A stretch of DNA of 42,253 nt from an uncultured Pelagibacteraceae bacterium (lineage in GTDB: Bacteria > Pseudomonadota > Alphaproteobacteria > Pelagibacterales > Pelagibacteraceae): NCBI GenBank assembly GCA_902626575.1, contig CACOFY010000006.1, positions 1-42,253 of the forward strand. The letters run 5' to 3'. Positions 1 to 5,093 of the stretch are shown one piece after another. The position numbers and the translations under genes are program-made. Every line of letters begins with the position of its first letter. The stretch's first letter is position 1. The notes beneath the pieces were generated by a model. The model was not told the DNA's origin. It did no database searches and saw nothing but the letters and a program-made list of their open reading frames with translations.

Positions 1-234
1 GTAAGTTTATTTTTTGCAATATTGATTTCCCTGGACAAACGACTTTTTAGGAAAGCCACTTTTCTCTATATATATTTACTTTTAAGTGTTTTTTTAATTA
101 TTTTCGTTTATCTTTGTTCACATCAAGATATGGCATTTATGGTAAGCACAGGATTATTTAGATTAATGTTTGAGTTTTCTGCTCCATATTTACTTTTTAT
201 TTTGATTTATTTTAAAGAAAAATTTAAAATTTAA
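1..234 (+). CDS. C-terminal end of a membrane protein (partial)
   Basis: The reading frame is open from base 1, so the start lies outside the window; the internal TTG at 22 need not be a start. The visible 77 residues hold two hydrophobic stretches, about residues 22-40 and 55-74, joined by a short loop containing SHQD, and end in a basic tail (KEKFKI). This looks like the last two membrane helices of a larger polytopic protein. I do not recognise the family. The gene ends 8 bp before the outermost core repeat at 243, so it lies just outside the cassette array or belongs to a further, older cassette. Confidence 0.55.
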   Translation, partial: VSLFFAILISLDKRLFRKATFLYIYLLLSVFLIIFVYLCSHQDMAFMVSTGLFRLMFEFSAPYLLFILIYFKEKFKI

Positions 235-242
235 AATTTTAA

Positions 243-255
243 GGGGCATTCTGTT
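243..255 (+). repeat. Outermost core repeat R1 (degenerate copy of ssrA 3' end)
   Basis: GGGGCATTCTGTT, preceded by TTAA. It matches the core at 10137-10149 inside ssrA except for one G-to-A change. That change would break the GTTC/GAAC helix of the tmRNA pseudoknot, so this copy is free to drift. No arm repeats are seen on either side. It is read as the oldest att-like scar of the array. Confidence 0.65.
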
Positions 256-288
256 GCTCGGCAATAGATTAGAAATTAGCATATTTGC

Positions 289-1095
289 TCATAATTCATT
301 CCTTTGTCTAGCGTATGCACAATTCATACAACTCTCATTTGATGAAGGTATTTTTTTAGAATTAATTATTTTTATCATTTCATCTATTTTTTTTGGGATC
401 CAACTATCGTCTAATTCATATGGAATGATTAATTCATCAAATTTCATTATTCCATTAAATTCGTTTGTTTCATCAGATCCATTACATACAATAAAATATC
501 CAAATTGATCAACTTCAAATCCCATTTCTTTAAATAAAAAAGAATAGAATTCTAATTGGGTTTTATATCCTTGATGATAAACATCTTCTAAATAAGATTT
601 TGTATTCAACTCCTCTTTTTTTTTTACTTGTGATTTATAGTCTACAACCACCAATTTATCGTTTTTTTTGTTTATCAATACATCATCTACACCACCAGTT
701 AATATAATGTTTGTTGTTTTGTATTTTGCCATTAATCCATAATGTAATGAATCTCTCCATTTTTCTAAGTCTTTATGCTTAAAAGGAATTAAATGTTCAA
801 GATTGTTATTTTTAAATAGCCTATGAGGGATCCTTTTTTCCCTGCAAAGATCAAATTCTTTTTTGAACAATTTATCAGTAAGTTCATTTAATTTAAATTG
901 TGGTATTTGTGGACTTTCAAATCCTTTTACTCTATCTAGATAAAAGCATTTCTTACATTTCAAAAAATCATCAAATTTTGATCTACTTATTTTAAAGTTT
1001 TCTGATTGACCAGGGTTATAAATTGAACTTTTCCTAGTTCTAATTCCTGTTGCTTCAACTAATTGTTTTTTTGAATTTCTTTTAAGACTTATCAT
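289..1095 (-). CDS. PD-(D/E)XK nuclease, Cas4/AddB-like, with four cluster-type cysteines
   Basis: This 268-residue protein has the RecB/Cas4 nuclease motifs. There is a GGVDD segment with the active-site Asp at about D137/D138, then a strand ending in DYK (D152, K154), then the QxxxY motif (Q180, Y184). A CxxC pair (C47, C50) sits before the nuclease core and a second (C256, C259) near the C-terminus. This recalls the Fe-S-binding cysteines of Cas4 and AddB, which flank the nuclease domain, although those proteins have a 1+3 arrangement rather than 2+2. The likely role is a DNA exonuclease or endonuclease in repair or defence. No cas, addA or helicase gene is adjacent. The ATG lies 8 bp from core R2 with no clear ribosome-binding site, so its promoter would have to be in the neighbouring cassette. 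Confidence 0.75.
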   Translation of the reverse strand: MISLKRNSKKQLVEATGIRTRKSSIYNPGQSENFKISRSKFDDFLKCKKCFYLDRVKGFESPQIPQFKLNELTDKLFKKEFDLCREKRIPHRLFKNNNLEHLIPFKHKDLEKWRDSLHYGLMAKYKTTNIILTGGVDDVLINKKNDKLVVVDYKSQVKKKEELNTKSYLEDVYHQGYKTQLEFYSFLFKEMGFEVDQFGYFIVCNGSDETNEFNGIMKFDELIIPYELDDSWIPKKIDEMIKIINSKKIPSSNESCMNCAYARQRNEL

Positions 1096-1102
1096 AATTA
1101 AA

Positions 1103-1228
1103 GGGGCGTTCTGTTCTATACCTTAAACCAGTTTATAACAGAAAATAACACTTTTTTGAAAGACTTCATTGAGGACTTCATTGAGAGTTTTAACTTTTGT
1201 CCTAAACCTTGTTTTGAAACTTCATTGA
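1103..1228 (+). repeat. Left end of cassette 2: core R2 plus three ACTTCATTGA arm repeats
   Basis: The core is at 1103-1115, followed by direct repeats ACTTCATTGA at 1163-1172, 1175-1184 and 1219-1228. The offsets from the core (60, 72 and 116) match the left ends of cassettes 3 and 4 (60, 72 and 117), where the repeat is ACTTCGTGTA. A shared ATAACACTTTTT block precedes the first repeat in all three. These are read as integrase arm sites of a related specificity. Confidence 0.7.
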
Positions 1229-1297
1229 AATCGGGGGCAATTATTCTCTTATCGTACCCTAGAACCTGAAATTACCTTTAAAGTTGATTTTTCAATT

Positions 1298-1333
1298 TTT
1301 TAAAACAAATAAATGTATTTATTTGTTTTAAAA
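1298..1333. repeat. Perfect 16-bp inverted repeat with 4-nt centre
   Basis: The left arm is TTTTAAAACAAATAAA, the centre TGTA, and the right arm TTTATTTGTTTTAAAA. It lies in the spacer 5' of the first lyase gene, ending 21 bp before the chosen ATG. It could be an operator, a leader hairpin or an intrinsic terminator stem read from either side (A/T-rich, no GC clamp). An ATG inside it at 1313 is in frame with the gene but is unlikely to be the start. Confidence 0.6.
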
Positions 1334-1354
1334 ATATTCTTATATTCTTTAGTT

Positions 1355-2317
1355 ATGAGGATAGTTTTACTATTAGTTTTTTTAATTTTCTCATTTCCAA
1401 TTACTGCTTATAGTTGGGAAAAAGTTCCTGTTCCAGATTATGTAGATAAAAAAACAAAGTCACCTTGGAATTTTTATGAAGATTTTGAAGAACAAAAAGT
1501 TGGAAAATTAAAATTAAAAAAATTAACAATCAACAATAAGGGTGCTGGTTTAAAACCATTTAAAATAAAAAAAGATTTTAATGGCAATAAGTATCTTGAA
1601 GTTACAGTTAAACATGGATGGAATAATGATCCTTATAAAAAAAAAGGAAAAGAAACAGAAAGAGCAGAATTTCAGACAAAGCAAAAAAGAACTTTAAATA
1701 AAGAAATATGGATTGGTTTTAAAACAAGACTTCCTAAAAATTTTACTCATATAGATGACAGAGTATTATTTTTTCAATTCAAAAATCAACATGATCCTAT
1801 GAAAAGGAGTCCCCTTTTAGGAATAAGGTTTTATGAAAATGGAAATGTATTAGATTTAGGGGGAGATACCGGAGGAAGTGCAGGTAAATCTTGGAGTCAA
1901 GAGGAAAGTGATATTCACGGTATAAGAGCGAAGTACAAAAAAAAAGAGTTAAATTGGTTTGTATTTCAAGAAAAAAATAGAGGTGAAAAAAAAATAAAAA
2001 ATAATTTTAAACTCACACCGAACAAATCATTTAAAATTACTAAACTAGGTGAATGGAGCACGTATAAAATTGGAATCTATAATACAAAGGATGATTATGG
2101 TTTTGTAAAAATTTTTAAAGATAACAAATTAATATTTGATTATGAGGGTATCACTTATGATTGGAAAGGACGTTATACTGGAAGTTATATAAGAATAGGT
2201 ATTTATAGAGACTCGGGAAAACGAATTGGAATTGAATACCCCGATCAATCTATCCATTTTGATGATTTTATTGTTGTCTCAGATAAAAAAACTCTAGATA
2301 AATATTTAAACAAATAG
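1355..2317 (+). CDS. Secreted heparin lyase I-like polysaccharide lyase
   Basis: This protein of about 320 residues resembles the heparin lyase I / glucuronan lyase group (the jelly-roll Polysacc_lyase family, recalled). Seen: the signature ERAEF at about 102-106, strands around WIGFKTRLP and FFQFKNQ (about 119-145), and a late strand with GSYIRIGIYR. These enzymes cut uronic-acid polysaccharides by beta-elimination. The start is placed at the ATG at 1355 because it begins a clean signal peptide (basic residue, hydrophobic run, then TAYS/W near residue 20). An upstream in-frame ATG at 1313 sits inside the inverted repeat. The protein is lysine-rich and likely periplasmic. The next gene is a paralogue 13 bp downstream, so the two are probably co-transcribed. 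Exact substrate unknown. Confidence 0.75.
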   Translation: MRIVLLLVFLIFSFPITAYSWEKVPVPDYVDKKTKSPWNFYEDFEEQKVGKLKLKKLTINNKGAGLKPFKIKKDFNGNKYLEVTVKHGWNNDPYKKKGKETERAEFQTKQKRTLNKEIWIGFKTRLPKNFTHIDDRVLFFQFKNQHDPMKRSPLLGIRFYENGNVLDLGGDTGGSAGKSWSQEESDIHGIRAKYKKKELNWFVFQEKNRGEKKIKNNFKLTPNKSFKITKLGEWSTYKIGIYNTKDDYGFVKIFKDNKLIFDYEGITYDWKGRYTGSYIRIGIYRDSGKRIGIEYPDQSIHFDDFIVVSDKKTLDKYLNK

Positions 2318-2330
2318 ATACATTTATTTC

Positions 2331-3143
2331 ATGCATAAAGTTATTGTAATTTTAATATTGTTTTTTTTGATATCTACCCCGGTGAAACCAGAAATATTAA
2401 TTGATTCAAATTACAACTCGGTTCTTTCTGAGGATTTTTCAAAAAAATTTAAATATAAAAAATTTAAAAAAAATATTAGAAAATATGAGTATTTTTTGCC
2501 TGCTGAACCCAATTGGAAAGCATTTAGAGATTCAATGGAAATTATAAATGAACAAATGGTCATAACAATAAGACCTGGAACTAGACAATGGGACGGTGAT
2601 AAAAAAAATGGCACTGAAAGAGCAGAGTGGGGTTTCTATGTTGTAAATGGTAAAAAATTAATTGAGAGAGATAAATTTATTAAGTTATCATTTGATTTTA
2701 AATTACCTGAAGATAGTTCAGAATTATTTATGCATGAAAGAAGAACCATGATTTTTCAATTAAAAATTGATGGTGGTAAATATCCTGGTTTCAGTCCTCC
2801 TTTTGCTTTTTATATCAACAAGGGTGGAGCAGCAAAATGTACAAATTATAACAATCAGAGAAAATCTAAAAAATTACAAAGTCATAACCATACCAGATTA
2901 CCTTATGGGGTAAATATATACGACGGCAATTGGCATAAAGTAGAATTTATAATTAGACTAGGATTAGATAATGGTTATTGCTTAGTGAAAATTGATGAAA
3001 AAAAAATAATTGAAAAAATTAATTATGATAATGATTTGAATCCAAAGGAGCAACTTGTTGCAAGGTTTGGTCCTTACAGAGACAAAAGTAATATTACTCA
3101 ACAAATAATTTATGACAATATTGAAGTAGGTTATTACGATTAA
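2331..3143 (+). CDS. Second secreted heparin lyase I-like protein
   Basis: This 270-residue protein starts with a signal peptide (hydrophobic residues 4-17, cleavage likely near residue 20). It carries the same family marker, ERAEW (about 96-100), followed by a beta-rich core with FDFKLPED, FQLKIDGGKYPG and a terminal strand IIYDNIEVGYYD. It is a diverged paralogue of the upstream gene. Two close cysteines (C176, and one near residue 224) could form a disulfide. It lies 13 bp after its neighbour and ends 3 bp before core R3, so the cassette boundary coincides with the gene end. Predicted to act on extracellular or periplasmic acidic polysaccharide; activity is not proven by motif alone. Confidence 0.72.
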   Translation: MHKVIVILILFFLISTPVKPEILIDSNYNSVLSEDFSKKFKYKKFKKNIRKYEYFLPAEPNWKAFRDSMEIINEQMVITIRPGTRQWDGDKKNGTERAEWGFYVVNGKKLIERDKFIKLSFDFKLPEDSSELFMHERRTMIFQLKIDGGKYPGFSPPFAFYINKGGAAKCTNYNNQRKSKKLQSHNHTRLPYGVNIYDGNWHKVEFIIRLGLDNGYCLVKIDEKKIIEKINYDNDLNPKEQLVARFGPYRDKSNITQQIIYDNIEVGYYD

Positions 3144-3146
3144 GAA

Positions 3147-3273
3147 GGGGCGTTCTGTTTCTCGTCCCTTGATTAATAATATACAGAATATAACACTTTT
3201 TCAAATACTTCGTGTAAAACTTCGTGTAGTGTTTTGCTCAAATTGATGATTTCTTGACTTTCAACTTCGTGTA
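3147..3273 (+). repeat. Left end of cassette 3: core R3 plus three ACTTCGTGTA arm repeats
   Basis: The core GGGGCGTTCTGTT is at 3147-3159 and arm repeats at 3207-3216, 3219-3228 and 3264-3273. By eye this 127-nt block differs from the left end of cassette 4 (4929-5055) at only five positions. A TTGACT hexamer just before the third arm is conserved in both and could be part of a promoter, but I see no well-spaced -10. Confidence 0.85.
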
Positions 3274-3285
3274 TTATTAAAAAAA

Positions 3286-4110
3286 ATGAAAGTAATTATC
3301 TTATATCTGTTTAAAGTATTAATTCTTATTTTTTTAAACTCTAATTCACTTGCTGAGATAAAATATAAAACTTATGAGGAATTGCCTTGTAAATTTAACA
3401 ACGCAGAAGTTGGAAACTCTGCATATCCAAGAAATGAAATTGATAAGACATATAAAAAAAAATTTAATAGATGTGTTGATAAAAGATATGGTTTTAAACC
3501 TTTGTTTTATCCTAAAGATGGAACATCAATTAGTGTAAAGTATAAAACCCCAATATTTGCAGTCACAGATTTTGAGTTTGTTTTTGGTAGAGACTATGGA
3601 GCACAATATAGATGTCATGTAAAAAAAGGAACCAAAGGTTTTAATAAAAAAATGGCAGGATCCATGAAGATTAAAGTTCCGGACCCTTATAATCCTGATG
3701 TCATGAGAAAATGTCAAAAACCTTATGATGGAATAGAATTAATTTTTAAGGATTTAAAATCTGGAGATCATATTAGATATTATCATTTATCTTCAACACC
3801 AGTTGTTCCTGGTTTTGGTGTTGGTAAGTGCAAACTACCTCTTATGAAAGATAGAACTTTAAATCATACAAGAAGTTATTTTTTTTGTGGTGGTGTATCT
3901 AAAGAAAAATTTAAAAAAGGAGAAATTATAGGATATTCAGGTTCCGCAGGAAATAAAGAACATTTTGGTTTTAATATTAAAAGAGACGGTAAATGGTTGA
4001 TTGCACCTGAGGATCAGTCAGTTTGGGAGAGTTTACCTACAGAGTCAGAATTCTATTTATTGCCAGTTATGAGCAAAAAATATTTAAAAAAAATTGGTGT
4101 TTTAAATTAA
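3286..4110 (+). CDS. Secreted M23 (LytM)-like protein with incomplete zinc site
   Basis: This 274-residue protein has an N-terminal signal peptide (residues 1-23, ending SLAE). The C-terminal half follows the M23 endopeptidase plan: a strand IFAVTDFEFVFGRD (about 90-103), RYYHLSS (H167), KKGEIIGYSGSAG (210-222), then EHFGFNI (H226). In active M23 enzymes the last motif is HxH; here the second His is replaced by Gly228, so hydrolase activity is doubtful. Six cysteines (about 35, 63, 110, 143, 182, 201) suggest disulfides and an extracytoplasmic location. Possible roles are cell-wall binding, activation of a cell-wall hydrolase, or a modified peptidase. The ATG lies 12 bp after the third arm repeat, so its promoter must overlap the cassette end. 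Confidence 0.62.
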   Translation: MKVIILYLFKVLILIFLNSNSLAEIKYKTYEELPCKFNNAEVGNSAYPRNEIDKTYKKKFNRCVDKRYGFKPLFYPKDGTSISVKYKTPIFAVTDFEFVFGRDYGAQYRCHVKKGTKGFNKKMAGSMKIKVPDPYNPDVMRKCQKPYDGIELIFKDLKSGDHIRYYHLSSTPVVPGFGVGKCKLPLMKDRTLNHTRSYFFCGGVSKEKFKKGEIIGYSGSAGNKEHFGFNIKRDGKWLIAPEDQSVWESLPTESEFYLLPVMSKKYLKKIGVLN

Positions 4111-4125
4111 TTCTTTTAAAAAAAT

Positions 4126-4151
4126 GTTATACGCGCAAATGCGAGTATAAC
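4126..4151. terminator. 26-nt hairpin between convergent genes, repeated at 10011
   Basis: A 12-bp stem with one internal mismatch and an AA loop: left arm GTTATACGCGCA, right arm TGCGAGTATAAC. It sits between the M23-like gene and the convergent 110-codon gene, where a bidirectional terminator is expected. A close copy sits at the end of cassette 4. No strong U-tract follows, so termination is inferred from position. Confidence 0.5.
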
Positions 4152-4164
4152 GGTCTAAATTTAA

Positions 4165-4497
4165 TTAATCGCTGTTCCAAGTAAATAAATCAGCATCAAA
4201 AGGTATGTTTCTAAATTTAAGTAAAATTTTATATTTTTCTAATCTTTCTTCCTTCTTAAATTTCCTTAAGTAGTTGAGTATTTGATCATAAGTTAAACCC
4301 TTTAAGTATCTCTTTTTAACATCAACATACTCTTCATAATCCATACCACATATAGAAAATTTTTTTTTAGGGTCTATATGTTCAGCATAACTTATTCCTT
4401 CTTTAGTTTCACTAAGGACATCATAAAAACGAGCAATTTGATTATCTCTTTCAAAGAGAACATCTCTCCTGAAATCAAACAGTTCTAGTTGTTGCAT
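4165..4497 (-). CDS. Hypothetical 110-residue protein
   Basis: The protein is charged, largely helical in appearance, with no signal peptide or membrane segment. It starts MQQLELFDFRRD, contains DYEEYVDVKKRYLKGLTYDQ (about 54-73) and a basic helix RKFKKEERLEKYK. The LTYDQILNYL stretch hints at a short helix-turn-helix-like pair, but I do not recognise a family. It is convergent to the M23-like gene (hairpin between them) and divergent from the 57-codon gene 155 bp away, so both may share a regulatory region. A cassette-encoded regulator is conceivable but unproven. Confidence 0.55.
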   Translation of the reverse strand: MQQLELFDFRRDVLFERDNQIARFYDVLSETKEGISYAEHIDPKKKFSICGMDYEEYVDVKKRYLKGLTYDQILNYLRKFKKEERLEKYKILLKFRNIPFDADLFTWNSD

Positions 4498-4652
4498 ATT
4501 TTGAAGTAATTAAAGTTTTGATAACAACTTTAACAATTTTTATACTATTTAATAATAGTGGCAAAAATTTGTAGATTTGTTATTATTAAATTAGTCCTGA
4601 TTTAAAAAAACTTTACTTGCTAGGACTATAAACAAAACGCTAAAGGAGAAAA

Positions 4653-4826
4653 ATGAAACTAAAAATACAATCACTAAAAGACTATTTTAAATCAAAAAAA
4701 GATAGAGGTTTAAAACCAATATTTTTTGAAAAAATAGGAGACTCAAACACTTCACGAGAACAAAGGTTAAAAAATTTGATCAAAGTACTTGAATCTCAAG
4801 GTTTTAAAATAAAAAATAAAAAATAA
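4653..4826 (+). CDS. Small basic protein, 57 residues, unknown
   Basis: A short open frame, MKLKIQSLKDYF to FKIKNKK, with a clear ribosome-binding site (AAAGGAGA at 4642-4649, 3 bp before the ATG), rare for this window and good support for expression. A TATAAA element at 4628-4633 is a candidate -10. An inverted repeat TAGTCCT (4592-4598) / AGGACTA (4622-4628) touches it and could be an operator. The protein is strongly basic with a helical C-terminal half. Its size, charge and place just inside the right end of the cassette fit an excisionase or other DNA-binding accessory protein, but no motif proves this. Confidence 0.55.
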   Translation: MKLKIQSLKDYFKSKKDRGLKPIFFEKIGDSNTSREQRLKNLIKVLESQGFKIKNKK

Positions 4827-4848
4827 ATTCATAAATTTTTGATTAAAA

Positions 4849-4941
4849 ACTTCGTGTAAACTTCGTGTAAAACTTCGTGCTGTTCCTTATTTGATATTTG
4901 AATTGGAATAACGGTTTCCGTTGGTTTAGGGGCGTTCTGTT
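4849..4941 (+). repeat. Right end of cassette 3 with arm repeats and core R4
   Basis: Three tandem arms at 4849-4858, 4860-4869 (ACTTCGTGTA) and 4872-4880 (ACTTCGTGC), then a 48-bp conserved spacer, then core R4 at 4929-4941. The 93-nt block matches the right end of cassette 4 (10057-10149) with five differences by eye. Just before the core is a small palindrome AACGGTTTCCGTT (4910-4922), partly lost in the other copy. Confidence 0.85.
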
Positions 4942-5055
4942 TCTCGTCCCTTGATTAATAATATACAGAATATAACACTTTTTCAAAAACTTCGTGTAAA
5001 ACTTCGTGTAGTGTTTTGCTCATTTTGCCGATTTCTTGACTTTCAACTTCGTGTA
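4929..5055 (+). repeat. Left end of cassette 4: core R4 plus three arm repeats
   Basis: Core at 4929-4941, ACTTCGTGTA at 4989-4998, 5001-5010 and 5046-5055. With the right end of cassette 3 directly upstream, 4849-5055 has the full layout of a circular-form attP: three arms, core, three arms. It therefore also models what an excised circle junction would look like. Confidence 0.85.
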
Positions 5056-5093
5056 TTTCTTTCTAAATTTTTATTCAAATGCTACATTAATTT

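Larger units (their letters stand above)
243..1102. mobile_element. Cassette 1: single nuclease gene between core repeats R1 and R2
   Basis: This 860-bp unit lies between the cores at 243 and 1103. It holds one minus-strand gene that fills nearly all of it: 33 bp separate the stop codon from R1, and 7 bp separate the start codon from R2. No ACTTCGTGTA or ACTTCATTGA arm repeats are visible at either end, unlike cassettes 3 and 4. It is either an eroded element or a minimal cassette bounded only by cores. The unit is inferred from repeat positions. Confidence 0.5.
1103..3146. mobile_element. Cassette 2: paired polysaccharide lyases
   Basis: This 2044-bp unit lies between cores R2 and R3. Its left end has the core and arm repeats. 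The right end has no arms: the stop codon of the second lyase ends 3 bp before core R3. It carries two secreted lyase-like genes on the plus strand. The missing right arms suggest deletion of that end after integration, or that this type needs arms on one side only. Confidence 0.55.
3147..4928. mobile_element. Cassette 3: M23-like protein and two small genes
   Basis: This 1782-bp unit has a complete left end (3147-3273) and a complete right end (4849-4928, abutting core R4). Contents: a secreted M23-like gene, a 26-nt hairpin, a convergent 110-codon gene and a 57-codon gene. No recombinase is encoded. The ends match those of cassette 4, so both were probably moved by the same or closely related integrases acting in trans. 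Confidence 0.7.

Noticed and set aside
254..508. Plus-strand 84-codon frame opposite the nuclease gene
   Set aside because: It lies wholly antisense to a gene with clear nuclease motifs and shows no recognisable features.
1313..1354. Upstream start for the first lyase
   Set aside because: That ATG is inside the perfect inverted repeat and would put extra residues before a good signal peptide; the ATG at 1355 is preferred.
4126..4151. Hairpin with GTTATAC and GTATAAC arms as an integron attC site
   Set aside because: The order of the GTT and AAC boxes is reversed relative to attC, the arm is far from the cassette borders, and no IntI is present. The cassette borders are the 13-bp cores.
4165..4826. 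Toxin-antitoxin module
   Set aside because: The two small genes are divergent and 155 bp apart, without overlap or recognisable toxin motifs.
4849..5055. Short regularly placed repeats ACTTCGTGTA could suggest a CRISPR array
   Set aside because: Repeats are only 10 bp, come in threes at fixed unequal spacing, recur at each cassette end, and there are no cas genes. The Cas4-like nuclease at 289-1095 is not linked to any array.
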